DNA from: Perognathus longimembris pacificus
Lineage: Eukaryota > Chordata > Mammalia > Rodentia > Heteromyidae
DNA: 64,000 nt
Assembly (NCBI RefSeq): GCF_023159225.1
Contig: NC_063168.1
Span: 53,919,398 to 53,983,397, forward strand
Direction: 5' to 3'
The notes under the pieces were generated by a model. That model made no database searches and was not told the DNA's origin. It worked only from the letters and a program-made list of their open reading frames with translations. Within the stretch, counting starts at the first letter, position 1. Each line of letters opens with the position of its first letter. Shown here in pieces: positions 10,401-22,245 of the stretch. The translations under genes were made by a program, and so were the position numbers.

Positions 10401-11839
10401 CAGGGACAAGCAGATGACCATCTGCCCATCTCAGGGCACTTTCTTGAATTATCTCAGCAAGTCCTCTTTTGTTCACAGATCCAAGGATGTGGACATAGAC
10501 AGTTTTCTGGGTCATGATTCTGCCAGGCACAAAAGGTGTGATCATTAGCCCCTTCCATCCATTCTACCCTGTGCTATGCGGCGCATCTGATCGGCAGGAA
10601 CCTTCTACTCAGCCCAGTACCAGACTTCCATCCTGCAATCCAGGGCCTGGGGTTGGAGGGCTGAGAAATTAGAATGTGTAAGAGATGCAGCCCTAGTCAG
10701 AGACTCCTCCTCCCCACAGAAGGGAACGGTCATAGGCTGAAGGTCAAAGAAAAGTCGGTTTTGTTTTTAGATGAAGAAAACCCCACATTTTGTTTTATTC
10801 CAAAACTATTTTCTGCTTTTGATATCCTATTGTGACTGATGAGGTTCAAAAGACTGTGTTCGATTCTCTTCCATTAATAGAGAAATCGGGGCATCAAACC
10901 AAATCACATGGAAGCTCAAGAATGCATGAGACACCCATGGGTCTAGGTTGCATTCATTCTGCTTGATAGAGGCTAGCCACCCAACAGTGCCTAGCTCTGG
11001 CTGTTCTTTCAGTGTTCCTGCTGGTATTAAGTGCAGTGGCAAGCCTGTTGGTTATATAATTTTAACTTAATATGCCTGAGAAAGATAGAAGCTTGATCCT
11101 TGGCACAGCTCGGCACCTTGTGTCAGTCTCTGAGCGGTGGAAAAGTCAATTATCAGCAATTTTCCTGGCAGATGAGCAGCATGTTCCCTCTGAAGTCAAT
11201 TTAGTTTGACATTTGAAGATTTAACCCAAGATTCACTGTGGGTTGTGCATTCTGCTGGGGTTCTTGGGAAAGTCAGTTGACATCTCTGAGTTCGTATCCA
11301 ACACCGCCGCTCTCATTATAGATGTACAGTGATTGTGGTGGGAATGCTGGTGGCTGACAGGTCCTCGTGATGGTGGCTTGAGGGTGGGAGCATGTGAGAG
11401 GAAGCACACAGGTTCCATGGTGTGGAGACTTTGGGAACTGAAGCTGAAATGAAGTCAGAAGTACAGAAGTCAGCCAGTGGAAGGAGAAACGCTGGAGGAT
11501 CCTGGCCATCTCCTGGCCTGTGGAAGGCAAGTAGAATGGACAGACTGGAGTCACAGAAGATGCTGGGGAGGAGGAGGGCGATGACGGATGACTTGTCAGT
11601 CCTATGCATACTCCGCGCTCCTCACTCCTCCTTTTGTAGGGCCTTTTGTCACTCTGTAGCATGAGGTGGCAGAGCCAGGCGCTCTCCGAGGTCTCAGGGC
11701 TCTGTGATGTCAAGACAAGACGTGATGCTGAATTGGGGGGTGGGGGGTAGGTATGATGGCTCATGCTTGCTGCAAACTGGAATGGGTGCCTAGAAAGTCA
11801 TAGTTCTGAGAGTATCTTGGGAAGAAGCTTCCAGTGATG

Positions 11840-12247
11840 ATTGGTGTGTGGATCATTGACTTGATTGGAGGAGACATACCCTGAATCACCATTCACTAAA
11901 GAGTCAGATGGAATGAAAAAGCAGAAAGGAAGAATGTGCCGTCTGCTCTCCTTGAGCAGCTATTTCTCCTGGGCATGGGACTCCAGCTTCCTCAGCCTTT
12001 ACTCAGAGACTTGCACCAACAGCTCTCCAGAAGAGCGTAGGCCTTAAGCCTTTGCCATTGGATCAGGGCTGCATCAACAGTCCCTCTTGTTAGGAGGCTG
12101 TCAGCCAGCTTCCCTGGCCTTTCAGCTTGCAGGTGGCCATTGTGGTCTTAGCTGGTCTCAGATTGCATCAGTCAATCTCAACCAGTCACCCCATCAGCAC
12201 ACCTATTAGATTGGTTTGTTTCCTCTGCAGATCCCTGATTAATACAG
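11840..12247 (+). mobile_element. Old LTR-like repeat
   Basis: The interior (ggcatgggactccagcttcc, cttgcaggtggcc) and end (tttcctctgcagatccctgattaat) resemble a MaLR/MLT-type LTR as remembered. It is highly diverged and has no coding content. Confidence 0.4.
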
Positions 12248-12654
12248 AGGACTAAGGAGTCTGGTGAGAACCTAAGATGCTATGAGGGGATTCAGGTTCC
12301 CAATGGGGCTAGCTTTTCCCTTCTCAGAAACAGTTCCTGGAGCCACTTCTTCCTTTTACCCTTTCTTGCCCTATGCCTTCCTTTGTAGGCACTAATACTA
12401 TTGGATGGAGAAAGGATGGAGGGCGCTGCCTCCATGAGAAATCCGGGTACCTGCCATCAAGAGAAATTGCATCTGGCTAAGCGTGCTCCCTTGCTGCCTC
12501 ATCCGGCCGCCCTCCCACTCGTCTCTCAGGTTCCATAGATGGGAAAACAGCCCCAGTGGGACTCCGCATCTCACCAGGGATCACCCCACCTCCTCAGGGC
12601 CCCAACTGGAAGGAAGTGGGAAGCAGCTCACTCATCTGTTAGTCCAACAGTCAC

Positions 12655-12840
12655 TTATTCAGTAGTATCTTTTGATTACAGAGCCAGTCACTGTGTTATA
12701 GGATGCCAGAGCTGGCAGAGGCTTAATAAATCACCAGCGGACCCCCAGTGCTGGCAGGCGGCAGCGCTTCCCTGGAGAGGTTAAGTGACTTGCTTAGGTC
12801 ACCCAGCAGGACTAAGGTCGGAATTCAGATGCTCGTCAGC
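12655..12840 (+). repeat. MIR SINE
   Basis: The diagnostic stretch ggttaagtgacttgcttagg, tcacccagcaggac, ggaattcaga is the MIR core and 3' region. Confidence 0.75.
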
Positions 12841-14077
12841 AGTTGATTGTGCCTTCCTCTCCTCCCCGTGGCTAAAGCAAGGTGAAGATGATGGATTAGC
12901 GTATGTGGGCCTAAAACAGAGGGAAACGTGCAACCTCTCCTGAAGTGCTGTAAATTAATTAAGAATCCTGGCTAGACAAAAGGCAGATAACAAGAAAGGT
13001 TTAGAAAGGGAATGTGGAAAGCAAGGAGGTCAACTCTTTCTTGCAAAAAATGATCCCATTAGGAAAAGAAAGGAGGCATTTCTGGAGGGCTTAGTTCATT
13101 CTGCCTTGCTCTCATGGGCTACTAGATGGGGTCATTGTTGGGGGGAAATTCTTCCGGTTCTGGAGGCCAGGTGTAATGTTAAGAAGCATGCACCTGGCGA
13201 GGGCTTTCCTGATGTGTCTGTCATCATGGCCAGAGATGGAAGGGCCGGGGAACTCAAGCCAGCAAGAGCAAAAGCAAGCAGGGGCCAGATTCATCTTCTT
13301 ATCAAACCCATCTTCGTGGTATCTATCCCACTTCCCTGGTAAAGATATTTATTTATTCCTAATCACCTCTTCTGGGTCCCGCCTTCCGACACTGTTGTAT
13401 TGGGAAATAACTTCCCAATGCATAACTTGGGAGTGACACATTGAAGCCACAACTGGAAGAAGGACGCTTTTATTGGTTTTCCTTTCCTGCTACCTTTATT
13501 CTTCAATCCATATACTATTTTATGCCATTTTTCTTTTTCTAGACATATTCATCACCTTATTTTCATATCATCCTATAAGCCTTGGTACACATGAGCTTTT
13601 AAAGCAGCTATTTTTAATGCAAGATAACATTGATTGGAGGGCATCTGGCACTAAAATACTTACTTTTTTTTTTTTCCCTGTGGAAAGCCTGCTATTCATT
13701 TGCTATCTTAAAAAGCAACCCAGGAATGAAAATGGGTTGACATTTTATAGACAAGAAAACAAATAACCAAAAAGAAAAAAACCACATTTTTTCTCATTTT
13801 AAGTAAAGACTATTTGGTTCCAGAGATGGCATTTATGACAACTCTTTTTTTTAATATAATCATCTTTGACTAATGTATATGATAGCTAACTAATTTATTC
13901 TTTTTTCCTCATAGGAATAGAAGCTAGAACTAAATATACCATAGAAATGTAACTCTAATAGGTTTTTTTTTTTTTAATAAAGCAGTTTTCATTTACTTAT
14001 CTTGATAAGTCAAAAATGGATTTCTAGTGTCTTCAGTTTAACAACCTGGTTTAAATGCTAGTTTCAATGCAGCTAGG

Positions 14078-14291
14078 GAAGCTGGGTGCTGGCATCTCAC
14101 ACCTGTAATTCTAACTGCTCAAAAGGCTGAGATCTGAGGATCGAGGTTCAAAGCCAGCCAGGGCAGCAAAGTCTGTGAAATTCTTATCCCTAATTAACCA
14201 CCAAAAACCCAGAAGTGGAGATGGGGATCAAGTGATAGAGCATTAGATAGCTAAGGGATAGCTCCCAGGCTCTGAATTTAAGCTTTATACC

Positions 14292-14292
<1 letters not shown>
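14078..14292 (+). repeat. 7SL-like + Geo-like composite SINE
   Basis: Head: gctgggtgctggcatctcac, acctgtaattctaactgctc. Geo-like part: agaagtggagatgg, aagtgatagagcatt. It ends directly in the CA/CG microsatellite. Confidence 0.85.
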
Positions 14293-14346
<54 letters not shown>

Positions 14347-14357
14347 GCGCGCGCGCG
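14293..14357. repeat. (CA)n(CG)n alternating purine-pyrimidine tract
   Basis: CA units are followed by seven CG units at the 3' tail of the plus-strand SINE. Strict alternation favours left-handed (Z) DNA. Confidence 0.95.
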
Positions 14358-15044
14358 TAAATAAACAAATTCTATTCTGGGAAGCTCAGAGGGGCTGAAA
14401 TATCATGAATGAACCTTTCATATTTCAGGAGTAGTGTGGGGCTACAGCTTTGGAGCAAGAGGCACAGAGGTCTCTGTTGGTTGCTATTTTCAAGGGTGAA
14501 TCCGTAGCTTTGTGGGAGGGTGGACTTCATCTGCTAATGAATGTCCTTCTGATGATGGCATTGTAATTCTCCTGCACCCAATATTTATTGAACAAGAAGA
14601 CCACCTGTATGATACGTATGCATACATATGAGACTTATGCATGTTCTGTTTTTTGACTATTTATTATCTGACACTATCCATGAACTTTGGTTTTTTGAGT
14701 GTGTGTGTGAGGGGATCCCATTTTTGTATCTGGAATATGACTTATTTCACTACAAAAAGAGAAAAGAAGGTTTGGTTTGGAATGTTAATTCTCATCTGAA
14801 GTACAAGAATGAAGTGAATTGAGTAGAGCCACTTCAGAGTTCAGATACCTAGTTGGGGGGCCATCTCTATGCCTGTCTTTCCCCACTACCTGGTAAGATG
14901 TCTCTGGTACCAGTGCAGGGAACAATGCTATTTAAAACAAAGAGAAAAGCACCCCCTAAGGCACAGTGTTGTGTAGGCTTCCAATATAAGGGTAACTTGT
15001 AGCTCAAGGTGGAGCCCTCCAAATAAGTCAAGGTTGAAAGGACA

Positions 15045-15140
15045 CTTGGCCCTTCTTTACAGATAAGAGAACTGACAACAGAGTGGAGAAAGCCTAGAAA
15101 ATGGCCAGACTATTAATGACTGAGCTAAGACATGTACCCT
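15045..15140 (+). repeat. MIR-like fragment
   Basis: ctttacagataagagaactg and the following gccagactattaatgactga match the MIR core and 3' pattern weakly. Confidence 0.45.
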
Positions 15141-15288
15141 ATCTGTACTAATCAAGAATGCAAAGGGAATTTACTTACAGGTGTGTATTAACCTATCCTT
15201 GCTTTCAGGAAGGCTCAGATTCCTTAAATGGCAGCCAACTTACTTGCATTTCATTTACATTTGCTTGAGGGGTTGGGACTGCACTTAC

Positions 15289-15436
15289 CCATACTGTACA
15301 ACCCCCATCAGGGGACCAGCAGGGCCGATGTCAAGAGCCTGGGCAACATCAGCCAGGAACTGCTTCTGGATTCGAAATCGACGTTTGCCAATGCTGGAAC
15401 TCCCATCCATCAAGAAGGCCAAATCAACTTTACAGT
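15289..15436 (-). CDS. VIT: VIT exon: start of first VWA domain
   Basis: This 148-nt exon opens the first von Willebrand factor A domain of vitrin, a secreted matrix protein related to cochlin. On the minus strand it reads AC, 48 codons, GG. The protein starts CKVDLAFLMDGSSSIGKRRF and ends PAGPLMGVVQY. DGSSS is the DxSxS metal-site motif at the end of strand 1. The acceptor is TTTCTATTCCTCAG|AC and the donor is GG|GTAAGT. It enters in phase 1 (A|AC gives Asn before the Cys) and leaves in phase 2. Cochlin was considered, but KRRFRIQKQF and the upstream KEELSTQSLEPVSLGDP linker are vitrin-specific as I recall them. Confidence 0.97.
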
Positions 15437-16644
15437 CTGAGGAATAGAAAATCCCTGTTATTCTGTTTTTCTCTCACTGTGTACCTGGACAGCTTGTTCC
15501 TTGCTTGTTTTTGTTAACCATCCCCTGAGATTCCAACGAGAAGTAAGTGAAAAACAAGAGCTGGTATAGCTGGGTACATCCATCTACTTAGAGCCCAACA
15601 AAGTTCCCCTGAGTGCCAAGGCGCTGGACACTTGGGTACCATCTTGTTTCCATATTTATTTTAGAAGTCTGTGAATTTGGCCACCATGATACATTTCAGA
15701 AGTGAGTAATACCCAGGACAGTTTGAAGAGATTCTGAGAACAGATTCCCAAGCTCCTACCATGGAAGGACAGAAATTCACCAAGACTGAGTCTTAAGAAA
15801 TTTTGGGCCTTTTGCTCTCATCCTTTCTAGAAATATAGGCTAGGTCTTCATAAAAGTATGAAAAACTTTCAAGGCCATTCCTGAGAGCAGGGCAGGAATT
15901 GTAGAACAAGAACTGGATACCAATTGTCTTCACTTCCCTAGGTATCTATATGGTATCGATGCTTGTTTGTGGCTGTGTCGGCTTGCTTCTCCCCCCGCCC
16001 CCCCCCCCCCCCGCAAGCTTTCAGTTATGAAAAGACGAGGATCATTGTTCTGGCTTAGGATTTCTAAGGGAATATAGTAGCTCTCCTTTGCCCATAGAGA
16101 ACGTATTCTAAGACTTAAATCCTGAGGCCCAACAAATAAGACCCAAGACCTAAAACCACAGATAGAACCAGACACTCTGTGTACTGTATTTTTTTCCCTA
16201 GATACACATACCTACAATAAAGTTCAGTTTACAAATTAGACATGACAAGAGATTAAACATTGTTAACAGTTTGTAAACTAATAACAAAGTAGAGCAATTA
16301 CAACACTATAAGACAACAAAAGTTATTTGAAAATTCAGAAACTGTTCATTTCCAGAGTCTTCCACTTAATATTTTCAGATCGTGGATTATGATGGGTAAC
16401 TGAAGTTGTGAAAAAAAAAAACAGTGACAGAAGAGAGGGGAATGGTGACTGGAAGCTCCTTTCAACCTTCTAAATGCTAATCAGAATTAGTGACAAACCA
16501 CCTAAATGGACAGAAATGAACGTTTTTGTTGCTCTCCACACAATAGGCTCATCTAAGCAGGATAAAGTTGATCATTCAGTGCCAATCATAGGTTCTTCTT
16601 GAGAGCCATGCATTCTTGAGATTAATAAAAAATTAAGAATGAGC

Positions 16645-16875
16645 TAAGCACAGGTGCCTCATGCCTATAATCCTCGTTACTCAGGAAGCTGAGATCTGAA
16701 GATTGAGGTTCAAAGCCAGCCTTGGCACGAAAGTACTTGAGACTCTTATTTTCAATACCAGAAAAACTAGAAGTGGTATTGTGACTCAAAGTGGTAGAGG
16801 GCTAACCTTGAGCTGAAGAGCTCAGGGACAGCATTCAGGCCCAGAATTTGAGCCCCAGGACTGACCAAAAAATTT
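16645..16875 (+). repeat. 7SL-like + Geo-like composite SINE
   Basis: agctaagcacaggtgcctca, aggaagctgagatctgaaga, tgtgactcaaagtggtagag, cccaggactgaccaaaaaa. Old, diverged copy. Confidence 0.85.
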
Positions 16876-17460
16876 AAGAATTAATTATTAAACAGTTTGT
16901 AGTTTGGGAGACAGAATAGAATACCAATTTCCATGCAGAATAAAAGACAAAGGAAAGTAAGGAATTCTGGGGCTGGGTATTCAAGAAGATACAAGGGGAT
17001 GGTGCTGCCCTTGTGGGTAGGGGAGCGCTACACAGACAAGCACACATCTCCTAGAGTGGGCAGAATCAGCATGTTCTCTATGTGGCATTGCTTCCTGGGG
17101 GAAGGAGTTTGGCCTCTCCAGGAAACAGGCTCTATAGGCAAGGAGGGTTGTTGTTGCTGCTGCTATTTTCAGTAAAAGTAATAATAACTGGACATATGAT
17201 GACAAAGTTTTAGGCAAGAGAATTGGGGAGAGATATTTACTGAGTGACATTGAAGAATTGATGGATGAAGCAGCAACGTTGTATCTGAGAATATGCTGTA
17301 TTACTTAGTAGCCATGTATGGGGATTAAAGCAGAGGAGATGGTTTTGTGGAGATGACAGGGGCCTCTTGAGTCTATCAGCCTCTGCTCCATGTGGAAGCA
17401 GGGCACTGGACTGTGCCCCAGGCTCATCAGTGAATCTCAAAGTGTTGCTTTTGTTATCTT

Positions 17461-17525
17461 CTTAAAAAATTGTTATCTTTAAGTAGTTGTACAAGGGAGT
17501 TGCCATTGAACAAAGCAGTTTAGTA
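17461..17525 (-). mobile_element. L1 3' end fragment
   Basis: aagtagttgtacaagggag followed by a diverged stretch is the antisense of the L1 3' terminus also seen at 27300-27420. Confidence 0.55.
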
Positions 17526-17528
17526 CAC

Positions 17529-17530
<2 letters not shown>

Positions 17531-17564
<34 letters not shown>
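17531..17564. repeat. (CA)n microsatellite at SINE tail
   Basis: A CA run of 17 units immediately 5' (plus strand) of a minus-strand SINE, that is, at the SINE's 3' end. Confidence 0.9.
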
Positions 17565-17567
<3 letters not shown>

Positions 17568-17760
17568 GTCCCTGACCTCTTTTGTTCAAGGCTAGCGCTC
17601 TACCAATTTAGGCCACAGCACCACTTTTGGTTTTCTGGTGGTTAACTGAAGATAAGAGTCTCACTGACTTTCCTGCCCAGGCTGGCTTTGAACTGCAATC
17701 CTCAGAGTGCAGCCTTCTGAGTAGTTAGGATTACAGATGTGAGCCACCCATGCCTGACTA
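17565..17760 (-). repeat. 7SL-like + Geo-like composite SINE (truncated)
   Basis: Antisense caaggctagcgctctaccaa, ggttaactgaagataagagt, ggctggctttgaactgcaat, ggattacagatgtgagccac. The Geo-side end is replaced by the CA run. Confidence 0.85.
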
Positions 17761-17784
17761 CAATATATCTTGATCAAAGCTTTT

Positions 17785-17975
17785 TTTTTTTTTTTTTTGG
17801 CAGTCCAAGGGCTTGGGACTTAGGGTCTGGGTGCTGCCCCTGGCTTCTTTTTGCTCAAGGCTACTCTACCTCTTGAACCACATGGCCACTTCTGTTTTTT
17901 GGTGCTGAGAAATTGAACTCAGGGCATCATGCATGCTAGGCAAGTACTCTACTGCTAAGCCACATTCCCATCCCA
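17785..17975 (-). repeat. IDL-Geo SINE with TSD
   Basis: An antisense dimer with a T-run and ggcagtccaagggcttggga. It is flanked by atcaaagctttt at 17773-17784 and 17976-17987. Confidence 0.9.
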
Positions 17976-17989
17976 ATCAAAGCTTTTAT

Positions 17990-18705
17990 ATATAGTATTT
18001 TTTATTTTTAAATTTAGATTTTATTGTAAAGGTGATGTACAGAGGGATTACAGCTATATAAGTAAGGTAATGAGTACATTTCTTGTCTAACAGTGTTACT
18101 TCCTCCCTCATTTTCTCCCACTTCCCACCATCCCCCTTCTTTTCCAAGTTTCCAACATACTGTCTAGTGAGTATCACTGTAGAATTCATTCACCTGTTGT
18201 CCCACCGTTTCTGTGATTCCCCTTCCCTTCCCCATATCAGAAAAACTTACATACAAGACAAAGGGTGCAGAAATAAAAAAAATCAGTGACAAATAGGGAA
18301 TAAACCAAAGGAAATAAAAGAAAGAAAAAATAAATAAGTGAAAACAGTACAATTTAAAAAACCTCTTGTTCCTATTTCTTGGAGCTCATTTCAATAAGTA
18401 TCTTGTTATATGGTCAGATGCACATAGCTATTGAGCCCTTGTGATCCTCTCCTAAGAATATCCTCCTTTGTTCTCACTGCGTGATGCTTAGAGTGCTGTT
18501 TAATTAATTATGTCCAGGTGTAATTATTTGCTTTACCATCCATTGGATTAACTTGTAGATTTATAGACATAATTTAGTCATTATAAATGAGGGAAACCAT
18601 GCAGCCTATGTTTCTTTGGGTCTGGCTTATTTTGTTTAATATAATGTTTTCCAAGTCTTTCGATTTCTTTATGAATGGGGCCTCTAGTCATTTTCTAGAT
18701 TGAAT
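17990..18705 (-). mobile_element. L1 3' UTR fragment
   Basis: Antisense of an L1 3' end: ttttattgtaaaggtgatgt, acagagggattacagc near the tail, and ccatgcagcctatgtttctt, ggtctggcttattttgttta further in. No ORF2 reading frame is present. Confidence 0.7.
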
Positions 18706-18711
18706 GTTCAG

Positions 18712-18913
18712 AGGCTGGGAATATGGCTTAGTGGTAGAGTGCTTGCCTCACAAACATGAAGCCCTGAGTTCGATTCCTCAGTACTACATAAACAGAAAAA
18801 GCTGGAAGTGGCACTGTGGCTCAAGTGGTAGAGTGCTAGCCTTGAGCAAAATGAAGCCAAGGACAGTGTTCCAGTGTTGAGTTCAAGCCCCAGGACTGGC
18901 AAGAAAAAAAAAA
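18712..18913 (+). repeat. IDL-Geo SINE
   Basis: aggctgggaatatggcttag, B box gttcgattcc, Geo ggcactgtggctcaagtggt and poly-A. The short direct repeat atgttcag flanks it. It sits just beside the L1 fragment. Confidence 0.92.
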
Positions 18914-20242
18914 GTAGATGTTCAGTTCAATCTTTTCTATTCATCTGATACTTCCCAAACTGCCCATATGTAAGACTTACCCTTAGATAAAAGTTGAAAG
19001 AAGAAAATAAAATCCCTAAGTGGAGTTTAAAGATACCCCGAAAGCCTGGAATATAGCAGAAGATGGGAATAATTGCTGTCTGGCTTCTCTTGTGGTTTTG
19101 TCTCCAAACAGGGCCAAAGTCATGTTTTTCTAGGTCTGGCCTTGCAAAGTGAATTGTTTCCAGCAGGTGGCAGTCATGTTCTTCACGGCTTGCCACCCAC
19201 CAACACCTACAGTTTGCTGAAAGTATGGACAAAACCACAAGAAAAGTGTTATGAAATTGAGGGGCTTCTGTTTGCTTAGCTTCCTTTGCTCCATGATGTC
19301 TGGTGTATTACAGTTAAGGCCCAATGTTTTGGAACGGAACGAAAACATGATGATCTGAAGATGGCTTCGACACTTCTAGGTAAAATTGAGCTATGAAATG
19401 TTCAGTGTGAGTGATATTTTATGGCCACAGGATAGAGGTTAGAGGATGAGGGAGTCAAGATAAGCTCTGGGGCCCATTTTCCTAATTAAGATGGTATGGT
19501 TCTATGGAGTAACACACAAAGTCTTGTCCAACACATCGAGTTAGTATTTCTTCAAACCCTGGCTTTCTATGAGAGTTATGTACATATTAGGGTTGCTTAA
19601 GTGGTAGTACTCCTCAAGGGGTAATATAAGAAGGACTCAATTCTAAGGGTTCCTTGTGGAATCAGTAGGTCTGCGGTAAATCCTCAGATGCAACCTCCAT
19701 TTATTGCAAGCTCTCAGGGGAGGCTGCTGGTGATGTTCAGACCACACTGAGATTTGCAAGGTCCAGGGAGAGTGTAATACAGCAGGTGTGAGGCAAGAAG
19801 TAGGTGTCTTTAATTGTAAAAATGTCTTCCAGCCATTCTCCCATGAAGTAGAGCTGAGACTCACAGCTCATTGTTGACTGGCGCGGAGGAACTTCATAAG
19901 AGGATTTTTACAAGTGAATTCTTCCTGCAGTTTGTAGAACATGGGCATTTCTGAGTTTCATTGCTTTCTCTAGTATTCTCTCCTTTCTTGTAGTTCCAAG
20001 GTGATATCTCTTCTACCCAGTGTGTTTCTTCAGGTCTAAGTCCTGGATTTCTTTTTATCCTACCTTATTCCTGGCATCACATTTTTATGTTCCAGATCCT
20101 CAGCTTTCATTGTCTTTCAATTGTAAATTTGTTTTTTTAAATTCTCTTGTGTTTTAATATCTATTTAGGTTTATTATTTATTTTTAATCAAGAAAGGACA
20201 AGATTGTGTGGCAGGCAATGTTTTTCTTAGCTGCTGTGAAAA

Positions 20243-20245
<3 letters not shown>

Positions 20246-20281
<36 letters not shown>

Positions 20282-20285
20282 TGTT
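20246..20285. repeat. (TG)n microsatellite
   Basis: A TG run of about 18 units. Confidence 0.93.
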
Positions 20286-20475
20286 GCAGTGTCCATGGGA
20301 AGATGACCACTAGAGGTTCTTAGCTGTCATCTTGCATACATTTCTGCCTGGGTTGTTCCATCTGACTCTCAGGCCTGAGTAGTCGCTACTCTATTAGATG
20401 CAGTGTGTTAAGGGAGATGAAAGACATATATGGTCTTTCTACCTTCACACCAGCTGTACTGCCTAGATGCTCAAA

Positions 20476-20678
20476 TTTTTTTTTTGGCCAGTCCTGGGCC
20501 TTGGACTCAGGGCCTGAGCACTGTCCCTGGCTTCTTCCCGCTCAAGGCTAGCACTCTGCCACTTGAGCCACAGCGCCGCTTCTGGACATTTTCTGTATAT
20601 GTGGTGCTGGGGAATCGAACCCAGGGCCTCGTGTATCCGAGGCAGGCACTCTTGCCACTAGGCTATATCCCCAGCCCC
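20476..20678 (-). repeat. Young IDL-Geo SINE
   Basis: A minus-strand copy of the young subfamily (cttcccgctcaaggctagc, gtatccgaggcaggcactc). Differences from the 4070 copy include gacatttt for gccgtttt. It is flanked by ctcaaa. Confidence 0.95.
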
Positions 20679-20709
20679 TCAAAACATTTTAAATTGTTCC
20701 TCTTCCTCT

Positions 20710-20965
20710 ACCTCCACCTCAACTGAAAAGATTCCCCCTTTTCTATAGCTCTTGAATCTACTTAGGTCTCTCCATTTTTACCTCCAATTCCAAGCTCTAG
20801 CTACCATCACCTGTATGGTATCACAGGCTTTCCCACCCATGTCTCCCCCATCTTCTTCCATTCTTCACCCTGTTGCCATAGTGATATTTTAAAAAAACAA
20901 AACCTCATCCTCCTATGCACACCATTTAAATCCCTCAAAAGCTCCCTTTTCTCCTTAGAACAAAG
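20710..20965 (+). mobile_element. L2 fragment
   Basis: acctcatcctcctatgcac, ttaaatccctcaaaagctcc and cttagaacaaagtaac match the L2 3' pattern (cycle: drug-like 'aaatcc-tcaa-gctcc' block). Confidence 0.55.
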
Positions 20966-21100
20966 TAACAGGAGAGAGGAGATAAACAGATCCAGGGTGG
21001 GAGATGTCGTTGGGTGTGTGTGGGAGCGAATGGGTAGGGAAGACTGAGAACAGATCTGATGTCAAAACCGCCACGGGATTCTAGTTGTCAATTAACTTAC

Positions 21101-21163
21101 TTGGGTCTCCCAGGGATACTGGCTCCAAAGACTGTGTACTTAATTCTTCTTTTGGAACAAATC
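21101..21163 (-). CDS. VIT: VIT exon: short linker exon before VWA1
   Basis: This 63-nt linker exon is too short for a usual ORF search. On the minus strand it reads GA, 20 codons (FVPKEELSTQSLEPVSLGDP), A. It matches the end of the vitrin linker, just before the Cys that starts VWA1. The acceptor is CTCTTTCCAG|GA and the donor A|GTAAGTTA. Both ends are phase 1. It completes Gly with the preceding exon and Asn with the next one. Its preservation contrasts with the two decayed linker exons upstream at 29429-29481 and about 30620-30692. Confidence 0.95.
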
Positions 21164-21644
21164 CTGGAAAGAGCAGTAAAACGTTTGGTGACTTGTAAGC
21201 ACAGGAAGCATCTGGCCTTTACCCCAGGGAAGAGGACAGAGAGCTTCACGCCCAGCTCAGGGACCTGGCTCGGAGCTCAGGCGAATCCACACCACCCTCA
21301 TCCACGGGGAGAAACGTAAGAATGCATTAATTCATCCGAACAGCCTACTAAGCACCGGGCCCCGAGAGGGTGTTTAGGACCATTTGAAATCAGATTTGAG
21401 TGCTGTTTCTCATTTGAACGTATTTGAACTAAGCCTGAGTTTCCTCGGCTGAAAACATGAAGAACTTTGCCCATGTACATTGGCCCTGTGTAGAATTCTG
21501 ATCATCCTGACATCGGGAAATGGTATCTAGCTGGTACAAGCCATCCACATGAGGCCATGGATGGAGGAGTAAAGCCACTCGGAGGATAATCTAATGAGGG
21601 CTTGAGGAAGACCAGGGGGAGAAGAGCTAAGAGAAGTGACTAGA

Positions 21645-21888
21645 GACTAGGCGCTAGGTGACTCACGCCTGTAACCCTAGCTACTTAAGAGGCTGAGATC
21701 TGAAGTTTGATATTTGAAGCCACCTCAGGCAGAAAAGTATGTAGACTCATGATCTCCAATTAACCAGCAAAACGCCAGAAATGGAGGTGTGGCTCAAGTG
21801 GTAGAGTGCTAGTTGGAATGACAAAAAAGCCCAGCAAGAGCACCTTGGCCCTGAGTTCAAGCACATATACAAAGACAAAATAAAAAGT
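21645..21888 (+). repeat. 7SL-like + Geo-like composite SINE
   Basis: aggcgctaggtgactcacgc, ctgtaaccctagctacttaa, gtggctcaagtggtagagtg. The Geo-like part has an insertion (agttggaatgacaaaaaagc) typical of one subtype, also seen at 41084. Confidence 0.88.
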
Positions 21889-22020
21889 GACTCAAGTAAA
21901 ACATTCATGCTGGGAGAGTTGGTGTGTGAGGTGTATTTTAGTATGGCAAAGATGGGGGCTTTAATTTAGAACTATTGGCCTGTGAGCTACTTAAAGAATG
22001 AATGCAACAAATGGGATTTA

Positions 22021-22245
22021 AAAAAAAATGTGTGTGTACTGGTGCCAGGACTTGAACTCAAGGCCTGGAGATGGTCCTTTGGCTTTTTCTCACAAGGGTG
22101 GTACTCTACCACTTGAACCACTTGGCTAATTGGAGACAAGAGTCTCGAGGACTTTCTTGCCCAGGCTGGCTTTGAACTGTGATCATCAGACCTCAGCCAC
22201 CTGAACACCTAGGATTTATAGGCATGGGCCATCAGCACCTAATAA
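22021..22245 (-). repeat. 7SL-like + Geo-like composite SINE
   Basis: Antisense gtactggtgccaggacttga, ctctaccacttgaaccactt, caggctggctttgaactgtg, aggatttataggcatgggcc. Confidence 0.88.

Larger units (their letters stand above)
857..15288 (-). other. VIT: VIT intron between the two VWA1 exons
   Basis: This 14.4-kb intron starts GTAAGT at 15288 and ends CAG at 857. It holds several SINEs, a long pyrimidine tract, LTR-like pieces and a MIR, each listed separately. Stretches with nothing recognised include about 5000-6070, 7000-7790, 7900-9850, 10400-11830, 12850-14070 and 14360-15040. Confidence 0.9.
15437..21100 (-). other. VIT: VIT intron
   Basis: This 5.7-kb intron starts GTAAGT and ends CTATTCCTCAG. 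It holds two composite SINEs, two full IDL-Geo SINEs, L1 3'-end sequence, a TG tract and an L2 piece. Nothing was recognised in about 15440-16640, 16880-17460 or 18920-20240. Confidence 0.9.

Noticed and set aside
11273..11764. 163-residue minus-strand frame in VIT orientation
   Set aside because: Does not resemble any part of vitrin and has no phase-compatible splice sites in the right order.
15289..15436. Cochlin (COCH) as identity of the LCCL/VWA gene
   Set aside because: The linker segments (GVTYPSALTYSSS, KEELSTQSLEPVSLGDP) and VWA1 wording fit vitrin, not cochlin, as I recall them.
16001..16013. C-run near 16001 and a similar one near 61970 as G-quadruplex sites
   Set aside because: Single homopolymer runs without the four spaced G-tracts needed; more likely slippage or sequencing-prone runs.
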